From contig JAQTXN010000008.1 in NCBI GenBank assembly GCA_028688755.1, positions 1 to 37,885 of the forward strand: a DNA stretch of 37,885 bases, read 5' to 3'. Below, piece after piece: positions 1-9,133 of the stretch. The notes under the pieces are model-generated. The model did no database searches and was not told where the DNA came from. It saw nothing but the letters and a program-made list of their open reading frames with translations. Each line of letters starts with the position of its first letter. Position 1 is the first letter of the stretch. Position numbers and translations under genes: made by a program. The stretch is from Methylococcales bacterium. GTDB lineage: Bacteria; Pseudomonadota; Gammaproteobacteria; Methylococcales; Methylomonadaceae.

Positions 1-534
1 GATTTAGGTTGGAAAAAAGACGCTAACCCAGGTTTCATTAACGAAGCGTGGACACAAGTTGATAAACCAGGTGTTTATCGTGGTCAATGTACTGAACTTT
101 GCGGACGCGATCATGGCTTTATGCCTATCGTTGTGATTGCAATGGAACAAGCTGATTACGACAAATGGGTTCAAACAACACTTGCCAAACAAAACGAAAA
201 ACCTGATTTAAGCGATCAAAATCGTCAACAGTTAATGGCAAATGGTGAAGCGGTTTATTTGAAAAACTGTGTTGCGTGTCATCAAATCGATGGTAAAGGC
301 ATTGACGGTACTTACCCTGCGTTACGAGGTAGTGCAAAAGTCACAGGTGGTATCGATCCATTGATTGGTTTCTTACAAGCAGGTACGAGCAGAATGCCAG
401 CATTTGCGAAGTTGAAAGACAATGAATTGGCGGCAGTCATTACTTATATTAGAAATGCGCCTGAACTCGGCAATAAAGTTGGCGACGAAATTCAACCAAA
501 AGCTATCACGCCAGTTTATGACGACGATGAGTGA
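1..534 (+). CDS. coxB: Cytochrome c oxidase subunit II, C-terminal part, with fused cytochrome c domain (5' truncated)
   Basis: Frame is open from base 1 (DLGWKKDANPGFINEAWTQVDKPGVYRGQCTELCGRDHGFMPIVV, CuA motif), then CVACH haem c motif; track start at 121 is internal. Confidence 0.95.
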   Translation, partial: DLGWKKDANPGFINEAWTQVDKPGVYRGQCTELCGRDHGFMPIVVIAMEQADYDKWVQTTLAKQNEKPDLSDQNRQQLMANGEAVYLKNCVACHQIDGKGIDGTYPALRGSAKVTGGIDPLIGFLQAGTSRMPAFAKLKDNELAAVITYIRNAPELGNKVGDEIQPKAITPVYDDDE

Positions 535-583
535 TAACGGTTTGTCGTCTTACTCTTTTTTAATTGTTAATGAGGTATAAAGT

Positions 584-2203
584 ATGTCTGCTGTAACAGC
601 TGAACACGCGCACGATGATCATCACGATGATCACGCGCATGGTCCTGAAAAGGGCTGGTTGCGTTGGATAATCACCACCAACCATAAAGATATTGGAACG
701 ATGTATTTGGTATTTGCGCTTGCGATGTTTTTTGTCGGTGGCGCAATGGCAATGATCATTCGTGCTGAATTATTTGAACCTGGATTGCAGTTTGTTGATC
801 CGCAATTTTTTAACTCGATGACCACTATGCACGCATTGGTAATGGTTTTCGGGGCAGTTATGCCAGCCTTCGTAGGACTTGCAAACTGGATGATTCCAAT
901 GATGATTGGTGCGCCTGATATGGCGTTGCCACGCATGAACAACATGAGTTTTTGGATGCTTGTAGCAGGTATTTTGCTTATTGCATCAACATTATTTATG
1001 GAAGGTGGCGCACCTGCTGGTGGTTGGACTTTGTATCCGCCACTCGTTTTGCAAACTGGTAAAGCGTTACCGTTTGCTATTTTTGCGGTGCATTTGTTGG
1101 GTGTTTCGTCAATTATGGGCGCGATTAACATTATCGCGACTATTTTGAATATGCGTGCGCCTGCAATGACATTGATGAAAATGCCATTATTCGTTTGGAC
1201 TTGGTTGATTACTGGTTTCTTGCTTATCGCAATTATGCCTGTGTTTGCAGGTTCGGTAACAATGCTTCTCACCGATAAATTCTTCCACACTAGCTTCTTT
1301 GATGCAGCAGGTGGTGGTGATCCTGTTCTTTATCAACACATTTTCTGGTTCTTCGGACATCCAGAAGTTTATGTGATGATTTTGCCAACGTTCGGTGTGG
1401 CTTCAACAATCATTCCTGTTTTTGCGCGTAAACCTTTATTTGGTTACAGTTCAATGGTTTATGCAACAGCAGCCATTGCGTTTTTGTCATTCATCGTTTG
1501 GGCGCATCACATGTTCACAGTTGGCTTACCAATCGCTGGTGAGTTGTACTTCATGTATGCAACGATGTTAATTGCAATTCCAACAGGCGTGAAAGTTTTC
1601 AACTGGACTGCAACCATGTGGAAAGGTTCGATGACTTTTGAAACACCTATGTTGTTTTCAATTGCATTTGTTGTCTTGTTCACATTAGGTGGTTTCACTG
1701 GTTTGATGATGTCTGTTGCGCCAGTCGATTTCCAATATCACGATACTTATTTTATCGTGGCGCATTTCCATTACACCTTAGTTCCTGCATCAGTTTTCAT
1801 TTTGATGGCGGCAGGTTACTACTGGTTGCCTAAATGGACGGGTCACATGTACAACGAAAAAATTGGTCAATTGCATTTCTGGTTGTCTACGATTTCGGTA
1901 AACATTTTGTTCTTCCCACAACACTTTTTGGGATTAGCAGGTATGCCACGTCGTATTCCTGATTATGCGATTCAATTTGCGGATTGGAACATGATTTCAA
2001 GTATTGGTGGTTTCATTTTCGGCGCGAGCCAATTGTTGTTCCTTTGGATTGTGATTGACACAATTAAAGGCGGCACAGGCGAAAAAGTTAGCGACGAAGT
2101 TTGGGAAGATGCACATAAGCACGGTTTGGAATGGACTTTACCATCACCACCGCCTTATCACACTTTCACAACACCACCTGCTGTGATTCCTAGCGATCAT
2201 TAA
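584..2203 (+). CDS. coxA: Cytochrome c oxidase subunit I
   Basis: HPEVY, WAHHMFTVG, HDTYFIVAHFHYTL motifs; His-rich N-terminus. Confidence 0.97.
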   Translation: MSAVTAEHAHDDHHDDHAHGPEKGWLRWIITTNHKDIGTMYLVFALAMFFVGGAMAMIIRAELFEPGLQFVDPQFFNSMTTMHALVMVFGAVMPAFVGLANWMIPMMIGAPDMALPRMNNMSFWMLVAGILLIASTLFMEGGAPAGGWTLYPPLVLQTGKALPFAIFAVHLLGVSSIMGAINIIATILNMRAPAMTLMKMPLFVWTWLITGFLLIAIMPVFAGSVTMLLTDKFFHTSFFDAAGGGDPVLYQHIFWFFGHPEVYVMILPTFGVASTIIPVFARKPLFGYSSMVYATAAIAFLSFIVWAHHMFTVGLPIAGELYFMYATMLIAIPTGVKVFNWTATMWKGSMTFETPMLFSIAFVVLFTLGGFTGLMMSVAPVDFQYHDTYFIVAHFHYTLVPASVFILMAAGYYWLPKWTGHMYNEKIGQLHFWLSTISVNILFFPQHFLGLAGMPRRIPDYAIQFADWNMISSIGGFIFGASQLLFLWIVIDTIKGGTGEKVSDEVWEDAHKHGLEWTLPSPPPYHTFTTPPAVIPSDH

Positions 2204-2209
2204 GGTCAA

Positions 2210-2241
2210 AATGTCGAGACGTGATTTCGCGTCTCGACATT
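2210..2241 (+). other. Perfect 12-bp stem / 8-nt loop hairpin between coxA and the small ORF/ctaG, no U-tract
   Basis: aatgtcgagacg-tgatttcg-cgtctcgacatt. Confidence 0.8.
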
Positions 2242-2255
2242 GAATCGAGTCGAAA

Positions 2256-2354
2256 ATGACGAGAAAAACAAAAAATATCTTAACGGCAGTCGTATTGATT
2301 GCGTTTGCCACGACGATTTACGTTATGGCTGTTTTGCAAGCGATTTCACGATGA
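2256..2354 (+). CDS. Small single-pass membrane protein (32 aa), cytochrome oxidase small assembly protein-like
   Basis: Translation MTRKTKNILTAVVLIAFATTIYVMAVLQAISR*; one TM helix with positive N-terminus; stop overlaps ctaG ATG (ATGA). Confidence 0.72.
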   Translation: MTRKTKNILTAVVLIAFATTIYVMAVLQAISR

Positions 2355-2902
2355 ACAACGAAGTCGCCGTAAAAAATAAAAAGTTAGTACGCAATTTAGC
2401 TTTTGTAGCGGTTGCTATGTTTGGATTTGGTTACGCACTTGTGCCGCTTTATGACGTGCTTTGTGAATGGAAATGGATTGAACGCGATCGTCCCGACGCG
2501 ATTAAAGCTATTCCTGAAACAGCTTACGAAATTGATGTGAATCGCAACATTAAAGTCGAGTTTTTAACGACGTTGAACGAAAACACACCGATGATTTTTC
2601 GAGCTGAACAAACGCAAATTACCGTTCATCCAGGCGAATATCACACGGTGAATTTTTATGCTGAAAATAAGACCGATAAACCGATGGTTGCACGCGCAAT
2701 TCCGAGTTTTTCGCCTGCTTTAACTAGCACTTATTTTGAGAAGGTGGAATGTTTTTGTTTTTCTGAACAAACATTTGCACCGCATGAAGGTAAATCGATG
2801 CCGATGCGTTTTGTGATAAATCCAGCATTACCGTCGGATTATCAAACGATTACGCTTTCGTACACTTTTTTTGATAACACGCAAAACGCTGTAAAAAAAT
2901 AA
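2351..2902 (+). CDS. ctaG: Cytochrome c oxidase assembly protein CtaG/Cox11; likely start 2351, not 2240
   Basis: ALVPLYDVLCEW, VECFCFSEQTFAPHE, TLSYTFFDNT typical of Cox11; residues 1-37 of the track ORF overlap the small ORF in another frame. Confidence 0.92.
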   Translation: MNNEVAVKNKKLVRNLAFVAVAMFGFGYALVPLYDVLCEWKWIERDRPDAIKAIPETAYEIDVNRNIKVEFLTTLNENTPMIFRAEQTQITVHPGEYHTVNFYAENKTDKPMVARAIPSFSPALTSTYFEKVECFCFSEQTFAPHEGKSMPMRFVINPALPSDYQTITLSYTFFDNTQNAVKK

Positions 2903-2915
2903 CAAGGGGAAGTTT

Positions 2916-3782
2916 ATGTCAACAAGTAATACAACTTATTACATTCCGCATAAAGCAACGTGGCCAGTAATGGCAACGGCAGGTTTGATGACCATGCTTG
3001 CGGGATTTGCAAATTATTTAAATGGTTCAGCTATTGGCTCAACGTTGATGGTTTTAGGACTTTCGATTTTCATCGTGATGCTTGCAGGTTGGTTCACGTT
3101 GCAATCAAAAGAAAGTGAATCAGGCATGTACAATCATGGCGTAGGTATTTCGTACCGCATGGGTATGATGTGGTTCATTTTTTCAGAAATTATGTTCTTC
3201 GCGGTTTTCTTCGGCGCGTTGTGGTACACCCGCAATTTGTCTGTGCCTTGGTTAGGTGGTGAAGGTGCAAAAGGCGTAACAAAAGAATTATTGTGGCCTG
3301 CTTTTAATGCTGTTTGGCCTACAAATGGCCCTGCTAGCGTTGGTGGTCACTTTGAGCCGATGGGCGCGTTTGGTTTGCCATTACTTAACACATTATTGCT
3401 TTTAACCAGTGGCGTGACTTGTACTTGGGCGCACCATGGTTTGATTGCAAAAAATCGCACACAATTGATTCAAGGTTTAGCTGCAACCGTTGCATTGGGC
3501 TTTTTATTCGTTATTTGTCAGGCGATTGAATACCATGAAGCGTACACCGAAATGGGCTTAACGTTAGGTTCTGGCATTTACGGTTCAACGTTCTTTATGT
3601 TGACAGGTTTTCACGGTTTCCACGTTTGCGTGGGCGCGATTATTTTGAGTGTCGTGTTATTTCGTAGCTGGAGAGGTCATTTCTCACCAGAAAATCACTT
3701 CGCATTTGAAGCGGCGGCATGGTACTGGCACTTTGTTGACGTGGTTTGGTTAGGTTTGTTCATTTTCGTTTATTTAATGTAA
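2916..3782 (+). CDS. ctaE: Cytochrome c oxidase subunit III
   Basis: Seven-TM COX3; WYWHFVDVVWLGLFIFVYLM C-terminus. Confidence 0.96.
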   Translation: MSTSNTTYYIPHKATWPVMATAGLMTMLAGFANYLNGSAIGSTLMVLGLSIFIVMLAGWFTLQSKESESGMYNHGVGISYRMGMMWFIFSEIMFFAVFFGALWYTRNLSVPWLGGEGAKGVTKELLWPAFNAVWPTNGPASVGGHFEPMGAFGLPLLNTLLLLTSGVTCTWAHHGLIAKNRTQLIQGLAATVALGFLFVICQAIEYHEAYTEMGLTLGSGIYGSTFFMLTGFHGFHVCVGAIILSVVLFRSWRGHFSPENHFAFEAAAWYWHFVDVVWLGLFIFVYLM

Positions 3783-3797
3783 TTCGAAACAAACTGC

Positions 3798-3833
3798 AAA
3801 AAAGCGTGGTCATTTCGACCGCGCTTTTTTTTT
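3798..3833 (+). terminator. Intrinsic terminator after ctaE
   Basis: aaaaaa gcgtggtc atttc gaccgcgc tttttttt. Confidence 0.85.
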
Positions 3834-3848
3834 GAAAAGGAGAATCTT

Positions 3849-4472
3849 ATGAAAAAAACACGTTGGTTACTTGCCGCGTTTCTCAGTCTAAATAGTGTGC
3901 TTGTGTTTGCCGAAGAGCTGCCCGTAAAACAATTAAAAGCCTTTTTAGCGTCAGCAAAATCGATTACGGCAAATTTCAAGCAGGTGTTAATTAACGAAGC
4001 TGGCGATCCGTTGCAAACGAGTTATGGGAATTTTTATTTACAACGTCCAGGTAAATTTCGTTGGGATTACACCAAGCCGTTTCAGCAACAAATTATTTCG
4101 ACGGCGGGAAAAGTCACTTTTTACGACACGGATTTAGAACAAGTCACCATTAAAAAACTTGATGAATCCGTCGGTTCAACGCCAGCATTATTATTAAGTG
4201 GTGATGTGCCGCTTGAAGATAATTACACGATTGAACAACAAGGCAATGAGGGTTCGATGGTCTGGGTGAAATTATTACCTAAAAGCCAAGACAGTACGTT
4301 CAAATATGTGTTGATTGGACTTGAAAAAGGCGTTTTAAGTGGCATGCAGTTGAATGATAACTTTGGGCAATTAACGCGCATTTATTTTTCAAATTTAAAA
4401 CTCAATCAAGCCGTTGATGCCAATTTGTTTGAATTTGTCGCACCAAAAGGTGTTGATATTTTTTCAGAATAG
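3849..4472 (+). CDS. lolA: Outer-membrane lipoprotein carrier protein LolA
   Basis: Signal peptide; SITANFKQ, GNFYLQRPGKFRWDYTKPFQQQIISTAGKVTFYDTDLEQVTIKKLD. Confidence 0.93.
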   Translation: MKKTRWLLAAFLSLNSVLVFAEELPVKQLKAFLASAKSITANFKQVLINEAGDPLQTSYGNFYLQRPGKFRWDYTKPFQQQIISTAGKVTFYDTDLEQVTIKKLDESVGSTPALLLSGDVPLEDNYTIEQQGNEGSMVWVKLLPKSQDSTFKYVLIGLEKGVLSGMQLNDNFGQLTRIYFSNLKLNQAVDANLFEFVAPKGVDIFSE

Positions 4473-4587
4473 AAATTCATTTGTTGTAATGTTGTTTTTT
4501 TTTAACATGCTGTATTATTTTCTTGGTTAAGAGTATTACTTATTGAAAAATAAGAAGATTTTTGTGGTAAAAAAATAACTTCAAAAC

Positions 4588-4616
4588 TTGTAAGGAATCC
4601 GTTTTACTGGTATTAT
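4588..4616 (+). promoter_or_regulatory. Candidate sigma70 promoter for the outer-membrane protein gene
   Basis: TTGTAA-N17-TATTAT with extended -10 TGg. Confidence 0.55.
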
Positions 4617-4694
4617 TGCCCCCGACAAATGATTTTTGTTGTATAAAAACAAATTTTAAACCTTCACCCAAGTAATTTATCTGAGGATAACAAC

Positions 4695-5666
4695 ATGAAA
4701 AAAACTAAATTGGCTTTAGGCGTGACAACTGCATTGTTTGCAATTGCTGCGGCAACAATCGCTCCTGAAGCGGCTGCACATGCTTCAACAAAAGCACACA
4801 AACACGCACCTAAAAAAGCGGTTCAAACTGTTGAAACCCATACATCTTCGTTCTCACACACTTCAAGCAGCAATGCGAAAGTTGATGCGTTAGAAGCACA
4901 ATTACAGTCAATGCAAGCTGAAATTCGTAGCTTGAGAGCGGCTCAAGGTCGCCCAGTTGTTGATCCTGACACTGCAAAAGTTCAAGAGTTAGATCAATGG
5001 ATGAATTCTGTTAAAGCAGAAGGTACATCTAAAAAAGGCGCGAAAGACAACATGGTATTCTTCCGTGGTGGTTATGGACATAACAACGATCAACGTGGCG
5101 GTACTTTAGATCCAACAGGTACAGCTGGTGGTTTCGGCGGTGCATTACCTGGTGCAATTGGCGATAGAGATGCTTGGTATGCAGGTGCAGGTTTTGATTT
5201 CAACATCAATGACAACTTATTTGGCATGATGAACAATACCGAAGTGTTAGGCGAATTGATGTTTGATTACAAACAATTAGGTGAAAGAAAATTAAACGGT
5301 CTTAACCCAGCCATCACAGGCGCACTTATTGAACAATTAGCAGGTACTGGTATTGGTGTTAACGCTCAAACAGCAACTGTGAACGCATTGACTTTAGCGG
5401 CTTCACCAAAAATCAAATTCTTTAAAGGTAGCAACTTCCGTCCTTGGTTAATTCCAGCAGGTATGGAAATCACTGTTATCAGCCCACCGTCTGACGCGAT
5501 TACAGTATTAAACCCAGGCATGATGTTCGGTGCTGGTGCTGACTACAAAATCTGGAAAGACATTTATGCTGGTGCTGACGTTCGTTACCATCACTCATTT
5601 GACAATGTTGATGGCGTAAATCCAGATGGCATCACAGCTGGTGGTTATTTAGGTTTAGGTTTCTAA
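4695..5666 (+). CDS. Outer-membrane beta-barrel protein with N-terminal coiled coil
   Basis: Signal peptide, His/Lys-rich linker, coiled coil (KVDALEAQLQSMQAEIRSLRAAQG), amphipathic strands, C-terminal aromatic ...GGYLGLGF. Confidence 0.75.
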   Translation: MKKTKLALGVTTALFAIAAATIAPEAAAHASTKAHKHAPKKAVQTVETHTSSFSHTSSSNAKVDALEAQLQSMQAEIRSLRAAQGRPVVDPDTAKVQELDQWMNSVKAEGTSKKGAKDNMVFFRGGYGHNNDQRGGTLDPTGTAGGFGGALPGAIGDRDAWYAGAGFDFNINDNLFGMMNNTEVLGELMFDYKQLGERKLNGLNPAITGALIEQLAGTGIGVNAQTATVNALTLAASPKIKFFKGSNFRPWLIPAGMEITVISPPSDAITVLNPGMMFGAGADYKIWKDIYAGADVRYHHSFDNVDGVNPDGITAGGYLGLGF

Positions 5667-5691
5667 GTTTTAGAAACTTCAAATGCTAAAC

Positions 5692-5723
5692 AAAAAAGAG
5701 AGCGTAACAGCTCTCTTTTTTTT
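5692..5723 (+). terminator. Intrinsic terminator after OMP gene
   Basis: aaaaaa gagagc gtaaca gctctc tttttttt. Confidence 0.9.
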
Positions 5724-5849
5724 GCCCAAAATTTGCTGCAAGTCATTAAATTTTCACACAACATTTCTAAACTGCATTTATTGTTGATTTCGGTGAAAGC
5801 CTGCCGATAACTCCGTCGTTATTTTTATTTTAATTTTGAGGATAAAGTT

Positions 5850-6038
5850 ATGAACTTTGACACTTTTTGGAATGCGTTTGAAATGAGTGACGAACATTGC
5901 GCGAGTTTAACACCGTCGTTTTGTCCTGAAATCATTGATTTACTCAATTCACAACGCATTCAAGCGAAAAAGACTTTTTCTCGGCTGGCTGTTGAGCGTG
6001 ATTATGGTTTTGACGAACACGCACACGGTTTAGGTTAA
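5850..6038 (+). CDS. Small hypothetical protein (62 aa)
   Basis: ORF MNFDTFWNAFEMSDEH...; gaggat SD-like upstream; followed by hairpin. Confidence 0.5.
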   Translation: MNFDTFWNAFEMSDEHCASLTPSFCPEIIDLLNSQRIQAKKTFSRLAVERDYGFDEHAHGLG

Positions 6039-6046
6039 ATCTTTTT

Positions 6047-6078
6047 GAAAGTTGCCAAACATTTGTTTGGTAACTTTC
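6047..6078 (+). other. 14-bp stem (one G-T wobble) / 4-nt loop hairpin, no U-tract
   Basis: gaaagttgccaaac attt gtttggtaactttc. Confidence 0.7.
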
Positions 6079-6164
6079 CTGCTTTAGAATTCGATATTTT
6101 TCAGACAAAATCCCCGCTAGCCTTTATCATATTCGCTCATTTTTAGAATTTTAAAGGCTTTATC

Positions 6165-6647
6165 ATGCAAATTTCACCCAATACAGCGGTATCAATTCAC
6201 TACACCTTAACTAGCGATGCTGGCGAAGTTATTGATAGTTCAATCGGTGGCGAACCGCTTGCGTATTTACACGGCACAGGCAGTATTATTTCTGGTTTAG
6301 AAAAAGCCTTAGACGGCAAAGAAGTTGGCGACAAATTCACCGCGCACATTCCAGCTTCTGACGCTTACGGACAAGTTTTTGAAGATCGTGTACAAGTTAT
6401 CGCGCGTGAAATGTTTGACGGGATTGATAACATCGAAGTCGGTATGCAATTTCACGCTGATGTAAGCGAAGGTCCAGGTATTGTGACGGTAGTAAAAGTT
6501 GAAGGCGATGAAATTACGATTGACGGCAATCATCCATTAGCAGGAATGCCTTTAAATTTTGACATTGAAATTATCGACGTACGCCCAGCAACTGCCGAAG
6601 AACTTGATCACGGTCATATTCATGGCGCAGGCGGACATCATCACTAA
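6165..6647 (+). CDS. slyD: FKBP-type peptidyl-prolyl isomerase, SlyD family
   Basis: [51 protein letters not shown]; His-rich tail. Confidence 0.9.
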   Translation: MQISPNTAVSIHYTLTSDAGEVIDSSIGGEPLAYLHGTGSIISGLEKALDGKEVGDKFTAHIPASDAYGQVFEDRVQVIAREMFDGIDNIEVGMQFHADVSEGPGIVTVVKVEGDEITIDGNHPLAGMPLNFDIEIIDVRPATAEELDHGHIHGAGGHHH

Positions 6648-6685
6648 TCGTTTTCACTTTATTAACATTTAAGGAGCAAACGTTT

Positions 6686-7468
6686 ATGGCATTTATGCAA
6701 GGTAAAAAAGTTTTAATCGTCGGTTTAATTAGCGATCGTTCGATTGCGTGGGGAATTGCTCAAGCAATGCGCCGTGAAGGTGCCGAGATTGCGTTCACTT
6801 ATCAAAACGAAAAAATTCGCGAGCGCGTGCAAAAATTAGCCGCAGAATGTGGTTCAACGATTACCGTTGAATGCGACGTGCAAAGCGATGAACAAATCGA
6901 CAATGTTTTTGTTGAACTTGGCAAACATTGGGATGGCTTGGATTGCATCGTGCATTCAGTCGCCTTCGCACCGCGTGAAGCGTTAGATGGCGATTATGTG
7001 AATGCCACAACACGCGAAAATTTCCGTATCGCACACGATGTTAGCTCTTACAGTTTCACTGCACTTGCCAAAGCAGGGCGTGAAATGATGAAAGGGCGCA
7101 ACGGTTCACTTTTAACGCTCAGTTATTTAGGTGCAGAACGCGCTATTCCTAATTACAACGTCATGGGCGTTGCGAAAGCAAGTTTGGAAGCAAATGTACG
7201 TTATATGGCAGTTTCACTCGGTGCAGAAGGTACGCGCGTGAATGCAATTTCAGCGGGGCCAATTCGCACACTCGCCGCATCGGGCATTAACGATTTCAAA
7301 GCGATGCTTTCAAAAGCGGCTGATGCTGCCCCCTTGAAAAAGAATGTCACCATTGAAGAAGTTGGCAATGCAGCGGCGTTTTTATGTTCAGATTTAGCGT
7401 CAGGCATCACGGGTGAACTTACTTATGTTGATTGCGGCTATAACATCATGGGTTTAGCGGCGGTTTAA
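6686..7468 (+). CDS. fabI: Enoyl-[acyl-carrier-protein] reductase (NADH)
   Basis: [65 protein letters not shown]. Confidence 0.96.
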   Translation: MAFMQGKKVLIVGLISDRSIAWGIAQAMRREGAEIAFTYQNEKIRERVQKLAAECGSTITVECDVQSDEQIDNVFVELGKHWDGLDCIVHSVAFAPREALDGDYVNATTRENFRIAHDVSSYSFTALAKAGREMMKGRNGSLLTLSYLGAERAIPNYNVMGVAKASLEANVRYMAVSLGAEGTRVNAISAGPIRTLAASGINDFKAMLSKAADAAPLKKNVTIEEVGNAAAFLCSDLASGITGELTYVDCGYNIMGLAAV

Positions 7469-7477
7469 CACCATCTC

Positions 7478-7509
7478 AAATGACAGCGGCATGTTAGCCG
7501 CTGTCATTT
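7478..7509 (+). other. Perfect 13-bp inverted repeat between fabI and ribB, no U-tract
   Basis: aaatgacagcggc atgtta gccgctgtcattt. Confidence 0.75.
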
Positions 7510-7527
7510 CAAAATAGTCCCTTCTAA

Positions 7528-8625
7528 ATGAATAGCACACAAGAAATAATCGAAGATTTAAAACAAGGCAAAATGGTTATCATCATGGACGATGAAGACC
7601 GTGAAAATGAAGGCGATTTGCTGATGGCAGCCTCGTTTGTGCGTCCTGAAGATATTAACTTTATGGCGCGTTACGGTCGTGGTTTGATTTGTTTGACATT
7701 GACGCAAGAACGCTGTCAACAACTGCGTTTGCCGCTCATGGTAAGTGAGAATAAAACACCACATTACACTAATTTCACGGTATCAATTGAAGCTGCAACA
7801 GGTGTCACAACAGGCATCTCAGCTGCCGACAGAGCGCGAACGGTTCAAGCGGCTGTTGCTAAAAACGCTTTGCCTGAAGATTTAGTTCAACCTGGCCACA
7901 TTTTTCCGTTAATGGCGCAAGCAGGCGGTGTTTTAAATCGCGCAGGACATACCGAAGCGGGTTGTGATTTTGCAAGACTGGCAGGCGTTGACCCCTCAGC
8001 CGTTATCGTTGAAATTTTAAATGAAGACGGCTCGATGGCACGTCGAAAAGATTTAGAAATTTTTGCCAAAGAACATGATTTGAAAATTGGCACAATTGCT
8101 GACTTGATTCAATATCGTATTCAACATGAAAACACCTTAGAGCGCGTTAGCGAATGTGCGTATCCAACTGAATTTGGCGATTTTCGTTTATTTGCTTACC
8201 AAGACCGTAACGACAATAATCTACACATTGCGCTGGTGATGGGCGATATTTCAGGTGAGCAGCCCGTTTTAGTGCGCGTTCATGCCCGAAATGTGTTGGA
8301 CGATATTTTTGCTTCAAAACGTAGCGAAGCAAGTTTGTCAATTCGCACGGCGATGGAAAAAATTGCAGCTGAAGGAAGAGGCGTTTTGGTTTTAATTCGC
8401 CAAAGCGAAAATAACAAAGATTTAGCTGAACAAATTCACCGCTATCAACTTTTGGACAATGGGCATCAAGTTCCCGCAAATAATGAAGTCGATTGGCGTA
8501 CAACAGGAACAGGCGCACGGATTTTGGCAGATTTGGGCGTGAAAAAATTGAAAGTGTTAGGCACACAAAAGAAATATATCGCGCTTTCAGGATTTGATTT
8601 AGAAGTCTGCGAACACGTTGGTTAA
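7528..8625 (+). CDS. ribB: 3,4-dihydroxy-2-butanone-4-phosphate synthase with degenerate GTP cyclohydrolase II-like C-terminal domain
   Basis: DDEDRENEGDLLMAA and HTEAGCDFARLAG; C-terminal domain RibA-like but lacks the Zn-binding Cys cluster. Confidence 0.92.
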   Translation: MNSTQEIIEDLKQGKMVIIMDDEDRENEGDLLMAASFVRPEDINFMARYGRGLICLTLTQERCQQLRLPLMVSENKTPHYTNFTVSIEAATGVTTGISAADRARTVQAAVAKNALPEDLVQPGHIFPLMAQAGGVLNRAGHTEAGCDFARLAGVDPSAVIVEILNEDGSMARRKDLEIFAKEHDLKIGTIADLIQYRIQHENTLERVSECAYPTEFGDFRLFAYQDRNDNNLHIALVMGDISGEQPVLVRVHARNVLDDIFASKRSEASLSIRTAMEKIAAEGRGVLVLIRQSENNKDLAEQIHRYQLLDNGHQVPANNEVDWRTTGTGARILADLGVKKLKVLGTQKKYIALSGFDLEVCEHVG

Positions 8626-8662
8626 TCGTTCAAACTTTTCAAAATTACTTTTATACTTTACG

Positions 8663-8691
8663 CGGCGTTTTCAAAACGCCGTTTTCATTTT
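8663..8691 (+). terminator. Likely intrinsic terminator after ribB
   Basis: cggcgttt tca aaacgccg tttt. Confidence 0.65.
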
Positions 8692-8714
8692 AAAAAAATA
8701 AAAATAATGAGGAT

Positions 8715-9131
8715 ATGACAATGAAAAAAACACTTTTAGCGTTAGCCATTTTAGGGTTTTCAACAAGTAGCTTTGCGGTTGACCACAGTATGCACGGCGG
8801 CGGAACAGGCGGTGCAAGCGGTGGTGGAAGCTCTACAAACTGTGCAAAAGCCACGTTTTCAAAATTTCAACCTGAACATTTAGCTACCGTCGCGCCTGAA
8901 TCAGAATTTTCATTTTTAGCGTTCAACGTGCAAAAACCTGAACAAATTGAAGTCACGGTAAAATCGCAACCTGTAAAAATTAACGTTGAAGACAAAGAAA
9001 GTTTTATGCGCGTGACAGGTAAATTACCAGCGGATTTAAAAAATACAGCTGCACGAATCAACATTAAAGCCACGACAAAAATCGAAAAGTGCAACGGCGA
9101 AGGCGGTTGGCTTGTCACCATTACGGAATAA
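8715..9131 (+). CDS. Periplasmic hypothetical protein (start may be 8721)
   Basis: Signal peptide MKKTLLALAILGFSTSSFA, Gly-rich linker, two Cys. Confidence 0.65.
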   Translation: MTMKKTLLALAILGFSTSSFAVDHSMHGGGTGGASGGGSSTNCAKATFSKFQPEHLATVAPESEFSFLAFNVQKPEQIEVTVKSQPVKINVEDKESFMRVTGKLPADLKNTAARINIKATTKIEKCNGEGGWLVTITE

Positions 9132-9133
9132 TT

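Noticed and set aside
631-1290. 219-aa minus-strand ORF antisense to coxA
   Set aside because: Antisense shadow of a long, codon-biased gene; the coxA protein is unambiguous and the antisense translation resembles nothing known.
2240-2350. N-terminal extension of CtaG in the ORF track
   Set aside because: Overlaps the hairpin arm and the better-supported small TM ORF; the ATGA-coupled start at 2351 fits Cox11 homologues.
8147-8566. 139-aa ORF antisense to ribB
   Set aside because: Antisense to a well-supported domain, no start context or homology signal.
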